From contig JAYPYV010000006.1 in NCBI GenBank assembly GCA_038136035.1, positions 1 through 64,000 of the forward strand: 64,000 nucleotides of DNA. Reading direction: 5' to 3'. Of the stretch, positions 43,450-52,351 are shown in pieces; positions within the stretch are counted from its first letter, which is position 1, and each line of letters starts with the position of its first letter. The notes under the pieces were generated by a model. It saw only the letters and a list, made by a program, of their open reading frames with translations, was not told where the DNA came from and did no database searches. The translations under genes and the position numbers were made by a program. Origin of the DNA: UBA9926 sp023261215 (GTDB lineage: Bacteria > Pseudomonadota > Gammaproteobacteria > Pseudomonadales > Azotimanducaceae).

Positions 43450-46044
43450 ATGGACAGCAACCAGATTCGTCAGGCCTATCTCGACTATTTTGCCAGTCAA
43501 GGGCACACCGTCGTCGAGTCGTCCTCTCTCGTTCCAGACAATGACCCGACTCTGCTGTTCACGAATTCGGGTATGGTCCAATTCAAGGAAGCCTTCGCGT
43601 TGAGAGAGGATCGTGGCTACACCCGAGCTGCGAGCTGTCAACGATGCATCCGCGCAGGCGGAAAGCACAATGACTTGGATAACGTGGGCTACACGGCAAG
43701 GCATCACACATTCTTCGAGATGCTGGGTAATTTCAGTTTTGGAGACTATTTCAAGAGTGAAGCCATTCGCTTTAGCTGGGAGTTCCTAACCGAGATCATC
43801 CAGCTGCCCAAAGACAAGCTGTGGGTCACGATTCACGACAGCGATGATGAAGCCTGGAACATATGGGTCAACGAAATTGGCTTCGATCCCGAGCGAATGA
43901 GTCGAATGGGAGACAAAGATAACTTCTGGACGATGGGCGATACCGGGCCCTGCGGTCCATGCTCCGAAATCTTTTACGATCATGGTCCAGACGTTCCGGG
44001 CGGTCCGCCTGGCAGCCCCGATGACGATTTAGACCGATATATTGAGATTTGGAATCTGGTTTTCACCCAGTTTGATCGTCAGGTTGATGGCACCTTGATC
44101 CCATTGCCGAGCCCCTGTGTTGATACCGGCATGGGCCTTGAGCGACTTGCAGCGGTATTGCAGCACGTTCATAACAATTACGACACAGACCTATTTCAGC
44201 CGATCATTCGCGAAGCGGCTCGGATCCTATCGGTTGAAGACGTCGATCATCCCTCATTGAAAGTGATCGCAGATCATTTGCGTTCAGCCGTGTTTTTGAT
44301 TGTCGATGGTGTGTTGCCCTCCAACGAGGGACGGGGTTACGTGATGCGACGAATCATTCGTCGAGCGCTACGACATGGCCATGCACTGGGTGCCAAAGAG
44401 CCCTTCTTCTGCCAACTCGTCGGTGTGCTTGGGGCCACGATGGGCGGAGCCTATCCCTTCGTGAAATCCATGCAAGCTCAAATAGAACGGGTTCTGGAAA
44501 AAGAAGAGGAACAATTCCAGCTGACGCTCGACCAAGGGATGCGCATTTTAGAAGAGGCGCTCGCGACGTTGCAGGACCAAACGATTCCGGGTGATCTGGT
44601 TTTCAAACTCTACGATACCTTCGGGTTCCCCACGGATTTAACCGGTGATATTGCCCGAGAGCGTGGACTCTCGTTGGATATGGCGGGATTCGAAGCGTCG
44701 ATGGATGCGCAACGGGAACGAGCCCGCTCGGCCAGCCGTTTCGCCGCGGCTGCGGGTCAGGATTTCGGTTACGAAGGCTCCACAAGGTTTACTGGATACG
44801 AAGTCTTGAGCACCAGGTCCAAAGTGGTTGCGCTATATCGAGACAATCAAGCGGTTGAGTCAGTTGGTGCGGGAGATGAAGGGTACGTCATTCTGGAAGA
44901 GACACCGTTTTACGCGGAGAGCGGTGGTCAGGTCGGTGATCAGGGTCGCTTGATCCTGGGAGACGCTCAAATCACGGTATTGGACACTATCAAATCCGAC
45001 GAAGCACACGTGCACAGGGTTCGGGTAGAGGAAGGCACTGCAGCGCTTGGGGCTGCTTGTCTAGCCGAGGTTGCTGCAGATCAGCGCGCGGCCACGGCAC
45101 GCCATCATTCGGCCACCCATCTACTTCACGCCGCGCTGAGAACCGTCCTCGGGACGCATGTGAATCAGCGGGGATCTTTGGTCGATGGCGAGAAACTTCG
45201 GTTTGATTTCTCACACTTTGAAGCAGTGACGTCAGGTGAACTCGATCAGATCGAATCTCTGGTGAATGAGGAAGTCTTGCGAAACACGGCGGTTATCACA
45301 GAAGAAATGTCGATCGAGGATGCCAAGGCAAAGGGTGCGATGGCGCTTTTTGGTGAGAAATATTCTCAGGAAGTTCGAGTGTTAACGATGGGCGAGGGCT
45401 TCTCGATTGAGCTATGCGGTGGAACGCATGTGAAGAGAACCGGCGACATTGGCTTGTTCAAAATTGTCTCTGAACAAGGCATCGCGTCGGGCGTTCGTCG
45501 CATTGAGGCGGTGGCTGGGCAGATTGCGCTGAGGCGGGTTAATGGTTTCGAGCGCAAGCTGCTTGATGTGAGTCGCAACTTGAAAACAGAGCCTGCACTG
45601 CTTGAGCAGCGGATTGAAGCGATGCTAGAGGCCAATCGGCGTTTGGAGCGAGATCTGCAGCAACTGAATGCTCGATTGTTGATGGGTGAATCGAGCCAGG
45701 ATGATGTGGCGACGATCGAAGGTATCTCGTTGATCGCCAAGCGAGTAGAGGGTGTGGACCCTAAATCGTTGCCCGATGCCGTCGACAAGATGAAAAACAA
45801 GTTAGGTTCCGGCGTGGTGATCCTTGCTTCCGTGCAGGATGGACGCATTGCCTTGATCGCGGGAGTCACTCAAGACTTAACTGATCGATTGGACGCAGGT
45901 TCGATCGTAAACCACGTGGCCACTCAGGTCGGGGGCAAGGGCGGCGGTCGTAAGGATCTGGCGAGAGCGGGGGGTGATCAAATTGAACATCTCGACTCAG
46001 CGCTATCGTCAGCCTCTGAATTCATCGCAAAAACACTGGCTTAA
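43450..46044 (+). CDS. alaS: Alanine--tRNA ligase
   Basis: An 864-residue class II synthetase. It has FTNSGMVQFK near the N-terminus, FFEMLGNFSFGDYFK, the editing-domain zinc motifs HHSATHLLHAALR and CGGTHVKRTGDIG, and the C-terminal DHHA1 domain with GGKGGGRKDLARAGG. The length fits the family (about 870). It charges tRNA(Ala) and clears Ser- and Gly-tRNA(Ala). GAGGAG lies upstream of the ATG. The position after recA-recX is the conserved gammaproteobacterial one. Confidence 0.97.
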   Translation: MDSNQIRQAYLDYFASQGHTVVESSSLVPDNDPTLLFTNSGMVQFKEAFALREDRGYTRAASCQRCIRAGGKHNDLDNVGYTARHHTFFEMLGNFSFGDYFKSEAIRFSWEFLTEIIQLPKDKLWVTIHDSDDEAWNIWVNEIGFDPERMSRMGDKDNFWTMGDTGPCGPCSEIFYDHGPDVPGGPPGSPDDDLDRYIEIWNLVFTQFDRQVDGTLIPLPSPCVDTGMGLERLAAVLQHVHNNYDTDLFQPIIREAARILSVEDVDHPSLKVIADHLRSAVFLIVDGVLPSNEGRGYVMRRIIRRALRHGHALGAKEPFFCQLVGVLGATMGGAYPFVKSMQAQIERVLEKEEEQFQLTLDQGMRILEEALATLQDQTIPGDLVFKLYDTFGFPTDLTGDIARERGLSLDMAGFEASMDAQRERARSASRFAAAAGQDFGYEGSTRFTGYEVLSTRSKVVALYRDNQAVESVGAGDEGYVILEETPFYAESGGQVGDQGRLILGDAQITVLDTIKSDEAHVHRVRVEEGTAALGAACLAEVAADQRAATARHHSATHLLHAALRTVLGTHVNQRGSLVDGEKLRFDFSHFEAVTSGELDQIESLVNEEVLRNTAVITEEMSIEDAKAKGAMALFGEKYSQEVRVLTMGEGFSIELCGGTHVKRTGDIGLFKIVSEQGIASGVRRIEAVAGQIALRRVNGFERKLLDVSRNLKTEPALLEQRIEAMLEANRRLERDLQQLNARLLMGESSQDDVATIEGISLIAKRVEGVDPKSLPDAVDKMKNKLGSGVVILASVQDGRIALIAGVTQDLTDRLDAGSIVNHVATQVGGKGGGRKDLARAGGDQIEHLDSALSSASEFIAKTLA

Positions 46045-46163
46045 TGATGCGAAAGCTTTAGAATGCGCGGCTTTTAATGAGCCGGGAAAGCCTCTGAGCG
46101 ACTCCCATTTGGCTGTCATGCAGTCAACCGGTCGCGGCAGAGCCTAAAGATAAAGGACGGATT

Positions 46164-47396
46164 GTGTCGCGATTGGTGATGAAGTTTGGTGGGACCTCGG
46201 TTGCCACGACTGCGCTGATGGACCGCATTGCTGATCGGGTACACACCCTAAAGCAAGCGGGCCATGAGGTGCTGTTGGTCGTGTCGGCGATGGGGCATGA
46301 GACGGATCGCTTGGTCGATCTTGCAGCACAAATTGATTACTCGGCGCTGGATGGCCGACAAGAGTCGGATGTGCTGCTCGCCACCGGAGAACAGGTATCG
46401 ATTTCGCTCCTCGCGTTAAGTCTGATGAAAAAAGGTGTACCTGCGCGTTCTTTCCAAGGGCATCAAATCGCAATTCATACGGATGCAGCTTTCAGCCGTG
46501 CCCGTATTCTATCCATTGACACCGAACGGTTAGAGGCCGCGCTCAGTGATGGCATTGTGCCGGTTGTCGCCGGTTTCCAGGGAGTGAGCCCAGAGGGTCG
46601 AGTAACGACCTTGGGACGAGGCGGATCTGACACGACCGCTGTGGCCCTTGCTGCTGCAATGAAAGCCGATGAATGCCAGATTTTTACCGACGTTGAAGGG
46701 GTTTATACCACCGATCCGAGAGTCGTCGCCGGTGCGCGCCGACTGGGACAGGTGACCTTTGAAGAAATGCTTGAACTCGCGAGTTCAGGGTCAAAGGTAC
46801 TCCACTCGCGGGCGGTTGAATTGGCCAACAAATATGCGGTGCCACTGAGAGTCCTTTCCAGCTTCGTGGAAGGTCCAGGCACTCTGATCACTTCCGAGGA
46901 GACCATGATGATGGAAGCCCCTTTAATCTCCGGCGTTGCGTTTACGGCAGATGAAGCCAAGTTAACCATCCGCGGCGTGAAGGATCAGCCCGGGATCGCA
47001 TCACGCATCTTGTCACCTATCAGCGAGGCTAACATCGAAGTTGACATGATCGTGCAGAACGTGGGTGCGGATCAAAGCACGGACTTCACATTCACGGTGG
47101 CGCAGGCGGATTTTGAGCAGGCGCAAAGATTGCTGAGGCAGATTTCAGAGGAGATTCAAGCTGGAGAAGTTCTGGGTGATGCGCAAATTGCCAAACTATC
47201 GATCGTGGGAGTCGGCATGCGCAGTCATGCGGGCGTTGCCAGTCGCATGTTTGAAATTCTTGCAGCGGAAGGGATCAACATTCAGATGATTTCCACCTCG
47301 GAAATTAAGATCTCTGTGGTGATAGATGAGAAGTATTTGGAACTGGCAGCCAGAGCTTTGCACGCAGGTTTTGAGTTGGAATCGAGTTCCGACTGA
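46164..47396 (+). CDS. lysC: Aspartate kinase
   Basis: A 410-residue monofunctional aspartokinase. It has KFGGTSVAT at the N-terminus, TTLGRGGSDTTAVALAAA, and two C-terminal ACT domains (from about 265) for feedback control. It phosphorylates aspartate at the head of the lysine, threonine and methionine pathways. A GTG start with AAAGGA upstream. In other bacteria an internal start gives a separate regulatory subunit; whether that occurs here cannot be told. The order alaS-lysC-csrA is conserved. Confidence 0.96.
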   Translation: MSRLVMKFGGTSVATTALMDRIADRVHTLKQAGHEVLLVVSAMGHETDRLVDLAAQIDYSALDGRQESDVLLATGEQVSISLLALSLMKKGVPARSFQGHQIAIHTDAAFSRARILSIDTERLEAALSDGIVPVVAGFQGVSPEGRVTTLGRGGSDTTAVALAAAMKADECQIFTDVEGVYTTDPRVVAGARRLGQVTFEEMLELASSGSKVLHSRAVELANKYAVPLRVLSSFVEGPGTLITSEETMMMEAPLISGVAFTADEAKLTIRGVKDQPGIASRILSPISEANIEVDMIVQNVGADQSTDFTFTVAQADFEQAQRLLRQISEEIQAGEVLGDAQIAKLSIVGVGMRSHAGVASRMFEILAAEGINIQMISTSEIKISVVIDEKYLELAARALHAGFELESSSD

Positions 47397-47743
47397 AACA
47401 ACGATCCTCCGAAGATCTTGACCTAAGTTCTTGGGTCTAGCGGCCCCCTTTAGGGAACGTTTGTGTCGCGGATGATGGGCCGCTTGCCCTCGTCCTTTCA
47501 TTGCCGTGACTCAACCACGGTGCAGAACGGGATGGTCTCTCTAGGCGAGGCGAACGAATCGCCTTCAATGCGTACTGAAATGGCAAGGTGAGACTTGTAT
47601 CGCGTTCTAAGAGTGGCTAATCTACGTGAGGAAACAAGCAAGGCTGACGGTAACCAAGTTTTGCTATCTGCGAACCAAATACTCGCAAATAAGAATAATA
47701 AAAAATAATAAAAACAATAAGTTGAGGCGAGGCAGTCTAACTA
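47397..47743. other. lysC-csrA intergenic region
   Basis: A noncoding stretch of about 350 bases. The first part holds an imperfect hairpin (GACCTAAG...CTTGGGTC, just after lysC) without a U-run. The middle part shows no ORF and no tRNA. The last part (from about 47690) is very A/T-rich and may contain the csrA promoter. Nothing else is recognised. Confidence 0.5.
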
Positions 47744-47766
47744 CGACCGGAGGGTCGGGGAGGGGG
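47744..47766 (+). promoter_or_regulatory. CsrA-binding-type hairpin and csrA ribosome binding site
   Basis: CGACC (47744-47748) and GGTCG (47753-47757) form a perfect 5-bp stem that presents GGAG in the loop, the classic CsrA target. The following GGGAGGGGG (47758-47766) contains a second GGA and serves as Shine-Dalgarno for the GTG at 47769. Binding of both by CsrA would block ribosome access, i.e. autoregulation. Confidence 0.65.
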
Positions 47767-47768
47767 TA

Positions 47769-47963
47769 GTGCTAATTCTCACGCGGAAAGTGGGTGAGAC
47801 CTTGATGATTGGCGACGAGGTCGAAGTCACAGTACTCAGTATGAAAGGGAATCAAATTCGCTTGGGTGTCAAAGCGCCCAAAGAGGTTGCCGTTCATCGG
47901 GAAGAAATCGCTAAAAAATTAAGCAGCGAACCTGAAGCTGACTTCAGCTTTTCCGCCTCTTAA
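47769..47963 (+). CDS. csrA: Carbon storage regulator CsrA
   Basis: A 64-residue RNA-binding translational regulator, almost full-length family match: LILTRKVGETLMIGDEV, GVKAPKEVAVHREEI with the RNA-contacting Arg44-type residue. The start is GTG and the SD is strong. It acts as a dimer on GGA motifs in mRNA leaders and is usually antagonised by small RNAs (CsrB/RsmZ type), none of which is visible here. Convergent with the desaturase gene. Confidence 0.97.
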   Translation: MLILTRKVGETLMIGDEVEVTVLSMKGNQIRLGVKAPKEVAVHREEIAKKLSSEPEADFSFSAS

Positions 47964-47982
47964 GCCGATTCAAACCGATTCT

Positions 47983-48879
47983 CTAGCCGGGTCGAGTGAC
48001 CTGCTTGATCAATGGCCAGAATCCTTTCACAAATTGCACGTCGCGGTGATACCCGTTATTGATCAATAGCTGATGGAACAGCGGTAGGCGATAGATAGGG
48101 ACGGACTGCAACAGATGATGTTCCAAATGAAAAGCAATCTGATGGGGCGCGATCAAGAGACGTTCCCACCAGTGCGTGCGCAGTGTCCGAGTGTTCAATC
48201 GAGCGTCAGAACTCAAGCGATCTGGAACGGCCGCATGCTCGGCCATTTGCCGCAAGCGAGTGCTGAGCATGTGAGTGGTCATGAAAGCAATGAGCCAGAG
48301 CAAGAACAGCTCAGCGTGCCCAAGCAAGGCGAGCACAAGAAGCAGCGCTCCGTTGACGATGAGCCCTCCTCTTACGGTTTTCTGCGACTCCTCATCGAGT
48401 TCGGGCAATCGTTTGATGGATCGACCAATGGACTTGAGGCGCCGCCAGCCTGTTTGGCCAGACAAATCCCGCCATACCTTGCGATGAAAGCTACTGCGAG
48501 TGACCGGGTAGTCAATGTAATTCCCCAGATCGGGGTCCGATTCTGTCCCCGCTAGCTCATGGTGCTTTCGATGAACTCGCATATAGCCTGCTTTATTAGA
48601 AAACACCCAATACCCAGACAGCCAGCGTCCAACAAAGTCGTTAACCCTCTTGGATGGGTAGAAGGTGCCATGCCCAGTTTCGTGAACTATCACGCCAAGC
48701 GACAACTGGCGAGCGCCAAAGAGCAACAACGCAAGGAGCCATGTGAGTGGATTCGACCAAACCGACACCAGATAAAAAGTTCCTATAATCAGTGTCCAGT
48801 CGTAGGCAACAAACAGGGACGCTCGCCAGGCACTTCGACGCGTCACTTGGGCCAATTCGTCTTTGGTAATGAATTCCAT
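47983..48879 (-). CDS. Membrane fatty acid desaturase
   Basis: A 298-residue integral-membrane di-iron enzyme with the three histidine boxes HETGH, HRKHHE and HLEHHLLQ, and hydrophobic segments between them. Such desaturases introduce a double bond into acyl chains of lipids (or act on related substrates). It is divergent from an operon of lipid-modifying genes, so a link between unsaturation and methylation or cyclopropanation is likely. The double-bond position is unknown. Confidence 0.88.
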   Translation of the reverse strand: MEFITKDELAQVTRRSAWRASLFVAYDWTLIIGTFYLVSVWSNPLTWLLALLLFGARQLSLGVIVHETGHGTFYPSKRVNDFVGRWLSGYWVFSNKAGYMRVHRKHHELAGTESDPDLGNYIDYPVTRSSFHRKVWRDLSGQTGWRRLKSIGRSIKRLPELDEESQKTVRGGLIVNGALLLVLALLGHAELFLLWLIAFMTTHMLSTRLRQMAEHAAVPDRLSSDARLNTRTLRTHWWERLLIAPHQIAFHLEHHLLQSVPIYRLPLFHQLLINNGYHRDVQFVKGFWPLIKQVTRPG

Positions 48880-49082
48880 GGCCGGATTATAGGCGCTTTC
48901 AGCGCACCCGCACCAGAACGCGGACGCGCCTCAGCGCTTGTTGTTGATCAGTACCCATGTGCGAAAGCGACTGGGCTCTTGAAAGCGGCAGTTGATCTAT
49001 CGCAAGCATGTACATCGGCGGGTGTCACGCAACGGGTCGCGCGTTGCCATGCACGCGAGCCGTTCAAGGGCAGGCTTGGCGC

Positions 49083-50330
49083 ATGAGCAATAAGGTGCGT
49101 CGAATCGCCATTATCGGTGCAGGCATTTCGGGACTCACCTGTGCGTACCGTCTCAGCCGAGACAATGACGTTACGCTCTTTGAACAAAATAACTACCTCG
49201 GGGGCCATACGCATACTCATGATGTCAGCATTGAGGGTGAGCAATTGGCAGTCGATACAGGTTTTATTGTTTTTAATGATCGAACCTATCCTCGTTTTCG
49301 GGCGCTACTCGCCGAGCTCGAGTGTGAATCGCAGGTTACCGAAATGAGCTTTAGCCTCCGCCGGGGTGCGCTCGAATACAACGGCCATAATCTCAACACG
49401 CTGTTTGCGCAGCGGCGAAACCTGTTAAGTCCTACCTTCTGGCGCATGATCCTGGATATCCTAAAGTTCAACCGACTCGCTAAGGCCGTGCCCGCGAGTG
49501 ACACGACGACCCTTGGCCAGTTCCTGAATGATCACGCATTCAGTGAGACGTTCAGGCATCACTACATTCTGCCGATGGCGGCGGCTATTTGGTCGACTGG
49601 AGATCGAGATGTTGAAGACTTTCCCTTGGGTATGCTCTGTGCGTTTTTTTCTCACCACGGACTGCTCGATTTAAAAGACAGGCCTACTTGGTACGTGATC
49701 AAAGGGGGGTCTCAGCGCTACGTAGAGCGGCTGCGTGTGCATCTGGGCCGGTGCCGAACCGAGCAAAGGGTTGAGCGAGTGACGCGCCTAAATCACGGCG
49801 TGTCGTTGCAGTTTAAAGACGCAGAAGAAACGTTTGATGAGGTTGTTTTAGCGTGTCACAGTGATGAGGCACTGGCGCTGCTGTCTGACCCTTCTCCAGA
49901 GGAGGTTCGCATTCTCTCGGCGATGCCCTACGGATCAAACGTGGTTACACTCCATACAGACGAATCACTGATGCCCAGAGCAGCTCGGGCCTGGGCAAGC
50001 TGGAATTACCATGGCGAGCCGGGCCGCGATCGACCCCAATTGACTTACTGGATGAATCGATTACAGGCGCTTTCGACGCGCACACCGATTCTCGTGACTT
50101 TGAATGCGAGTGACGCGATCGCGCCCGCCAAGGTGATTAAAACACTGCGCTATGCCCATCCTGTATATGATGCTTCGTTTCTTGAAGCGCAAAACGCGTG
50201 GTCTGAGATTTCGAATCACAGGCGGACGCACTACTGTGGTGCTTATTGGCGGTACGGATTTCACGAAGATGGTGTCTGGAGCGCAGAGCGGGTGGTGGAC
50301 GAGCTCAAGTCGGGGTCTGGCGAACGATGA
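49083..50330 (+). CDS. FAD-dependent amine-oxidase-like oxidoreductase of the CFA gene cluster
   Basis: A 415-residue flavoprotein: IAIIGAGISGLTCAYRLS at the N-terminus, then LGGHTHTHDV and DTGFIVFNDRTYPRF, the pattern of the NAD/FAD-binding proteins found beside cyclopropane fatty acid synthase genes. The role is unproven in most bacteria; family context suggests redox steps on unsaturated or methylated acyl chains. The ATG at 49083 starts the Rossmann fold at once; the longer frame from 49008 is rejected. It overlaps the DUF1365 gene (ATGA). Confidence 0.88.
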   Translation: MSNKVRRIAIIGAGISGLTCAYRLSRDNDVTLFEQNNYLGGHTHTHDVSIEGEQLAVDTGFIVFNDRTYPRFRALLAELECESQVTEMSFSLRRGALEYNGHNLNTLFAQRRNLLSPTFWRMILDILKFNRLAKAVPASDTTTLGQFLNDHAFSETFRHHYILPMAAAIWSTGDRDVEDFPLGMLCAFFSHHGLLDLKDRPTWYVIKGGSQRYVERLRVHLGRCRTEQRVERVTRLNHGVSLQFKDAEETFDEVVLACHSDEALALLSDPSPEEVRILSAMPYGSNVVTLHTDESLMPRAARAWASWNYHGEPGRDRPQLTYWMNRLQALSTRTPILVTLNASDAIAPAKVIKTLRYAHPVYDASFLEAQNAWSEISNHRRTHYCGAYWRYGFHEDGVWSAERVVDELKSGSGER

Positions 50331-51055
50331 AAGCAGGCGTGATGACCGGGACGATGTTTCATGCGCGGGCAAGGCCCATTACGCATCAATTTGCCTATCA
50401 ACACGCCATGTTCTTGGCGGACCTCGACGATTTAGCTGCAGTGGCGAAGGCGTCTGCCCTGGTCTCGGTGGAACGATTTAACCTGGTTTCCTTTTATAGG
50501 CAGGATTTTTTACCCTCGCCTCGATCATTAAAAGACGAGGTACAGCACCAAATCGAATTGCATTCGGGTGATCGATTCGAAGGGCAGGTCTTTCTTCTCG
50601 CCACATGGCGATCGCTTGGGTTATTGATGAACCCCATTGCGGTGTTCTACTGTCTGGATGAGCGTAAAACACTTGCCTATGTTGTGGTCGAAGTCCACAA
50701 CACGCCATGGAATGAGCGTCATGTTTATGTCCTCACACCGCCCTTTGATCAGCCCGTCAAAAAGACTTTTCACGTCTCGCCTTTCCTGCCTATGACGCTC
50801 ACGTATCGATTCGATCTGTCTGAGCCTGGTGATTCGCTGGCGCTGTCAATCAGCGTCTTCGATGATGAAGGCAAAATTTTTGGGTCCGGTATCCGATTTG
50901 ATTGGACGGAATTTTCAGCGCGGGCGCTTCGGCAATATGCGATGCGATTCCCCTTGATGACCGTGTCTGTGTTGCGCAAGATTTATTGGCAAGCGATGAA
51001 AATTTGGCTCAAGGGCGTGCCCTTTGTCAGGCATCCAAAGGCGCAGTTGCCTTGA
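50327..51055 (+). CDS. DUF1365 family protein
   Basis: A 242-residue protein recognised by the DUF1365 pattern: N-terminal HARARPITHQFAYQHAMFLADLDDL, the middle LATWRSLGLLMNPIAVFYCLD, and HNTPWNERHVYVL. It always travels with the FAD oxidoreductase and CFA synthase genes, but its reaction is not established. The ATG at 50327 overlaps the preceding stop. The next gene begins at or inside the 51151-51250 gap. Confidence 0.85.
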   Translation: MKAGVMTGTMFHARARPITHQFAYQHAMFLADLDDLAAVAKASALVSVERFNLVSFYRQDFLPSPRSLKDEVQHQIELHSGDRFEGQVFLLATWRSLGLLMNPIAVFYCLDERKTLAYVVVEVHNTPWNERHVYVLTPPFDQPVKKTFHVSPFLPMTLTYRFDLSEPGDSLALSISVFDDEGKIFGSGIRFDWTEFSARALRQYAMRFPLMTVSVLRKIYWQAMKIWLKGVPFVRHPKAQLP

Positions 51056-51150
51056 AAGGGTCTCACTTAAGTCGAGGCGAATGGGTTAAGCGATCGGCTG
51101 GGGCAGCTTCCTGCAACGCGAGGATGGTCTTTTCAGCCATAACGGGAAAT

Positions 51151-51250
51151 NNNNNNNNNNNNNNNNNNNNNNNNNNNNNNNNNNNNNNNNNNNNNNNNNN
51201 NNNNNNNNNNNNNNNNNNNNNNNNNNNNNNNNNNNNNNNNNNNNNNNNNN
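51151..51250. other. Assembly gap (100 N) at the start of the CFA synthase gene
   Basis: Exactly 100 N. The N-terminal codons of the following gene are lost here. The 95 bases between the DUF1365 stop and the gap do not show a convincing start for it. Confidence 0.95.
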
Positions 51251-52351
51251 CAACGGGATGCGCCAGCGCAGATTGTTCGCATCCAAAGGTCGAGAGCCTA
51301 TCGGCAAATGATATTGGGTGGACCCATCGGCGCTGCCGAGGCTTACATGGCGGGCGATTGGGATACCGATGATTTAGTGGGTCTGCTTCGTCTGTTCCTT
51401 GCTAACCGCGCAGTGCTTGAATCGCTTGAGGGGGGACTGAATCTTCTGCAAAAGCCTTTGCGCCGGCTACATCACTTTTTCAATCGCGACACGATCGCGC
51501 AGAGCAAAAAAAATATCGCCGCGCATTATGATCTTGGCAACGACTTCTTTTCGTTGTTTTTGGATCCAACCATGAGCTATTCGGCGGGGGTCTTTAAGCG
51601 CGATGAAGATTCTATGGAGTCGGCCTCACTGAACAAGTTCGAGCATATTGGCAGACAGCTCGCCCTCTGTCCCGATGATCGCGTGATCGAAATCGGTACC
51701 GGCTGGGGCGGTTTCGCAATTTACGCAGCTGAGCGCTTTGGTTGTCACGTAACCACCACAACGATCAGCGATGCCCAGTATGCGTACGCTAAGAAACAGA
51801 TTGAAGAGCGATCTCTGGGTAACCGCATTACCTTGCTTAAAGACGATTATCGCGAGTTGAAGGGTCAGTACGACAAGTTAGTGTCCATCGAAATGATCGA
51901 GGCAGTGGGTTTGAAATATTTACCCTTGTTCTTTGAGACCTGTTCGCGTCTTTTAAAGCCCACTGGGAGTCTGCTGATCCAGGCAATCACCATTGCTGAA
52001 TCGAGATTTCTCGCAGCCAGTCGGTCGGTGGATTTTATTCAGAAGTACATCTTTCCGGGGGGTGCGTTAGCGAGTGCTGCGGAACTGGTCAGGGTAGGTT
52101 CTTCCGCCGGCTTCGGGCTGAGGTGTTACGGGCTGGAGGACCTCACATCACATTACGCTCGAACGATGCGAGCTTGGCGAGAAGCCTTTTTTGAGCAGCG
52201 TGGCGTGATGCTGTCGAGTGGACTGTCCGAAAACTTCTTGCGAATGTGGGCGTTTTACTTGGCTTATTGTGAAGCAGGTTTTCTCGAGCGTGCGACGGGT
52301 CTCGTGCATTTGCGGTTTCACAAGCCCGATTTTCGAGAGACTCGCTCATGA
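51251..52351 (+). CDS. Cyclopropane-fatty-acyl-phospholipid synthase (5'-partial)
   Basis: The open frame runs from the gap edge without interruption (QRDAPAQIVRIQ...), giving 366 visible residues; the first ATG at 51308 is internal. It has the domain MILGGPIGAAEAYMAGDWDTDDL, then NIAAHYDLGNDFFSLFLDPTMSYS, the SAM motif VIEIGTGWGGFAIYAA, and SIEMIEAVG. These enzymes add a methylene from S-adenosylmethionine to a cis double bond of membrane phospholipids. It is probably missing a few tens of N-terminal residues. It overlaps the next gene by four bases. Confidence 0.92.
   Translation, partial: QRDAPAQIVRIQRSRAYRQMILGGPIGAAEAYMAGDWDTDDLVGLLRLFLANRAVLESLEGGLNLLQKPLRRLHHFFNRDTIAQSKKNIAAHYDLGNDFFSLFLDPTMSYSAGVFKRDEDSMESASLNKFEHIGRQLALCPDDRVIEIGTGWGGFAIYAAERFGCHVTTTTISDAQYAYAKKQIEERSLGNRITLLKDDYRELKGQYDKLVSIEMIEAVGLKYLPLFFETCSRLLKPTGSLLIQAITIAESRFLAASRSVDFIQKYIFPGGALASAAELVRVGSSAGFGLRCYGLEDLTSHYARTMRAWREAFFEQRGVMLSSGLSENFLRMWAFYLAYCEAGFLERATGLVHLRFHKPDFRETRS

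Noticed and set aside
48115..49086. Plus-strand frames opposite the desaturase gene
   Set aside because: They are antisense shadows of a gene with three intact histidine boxes.
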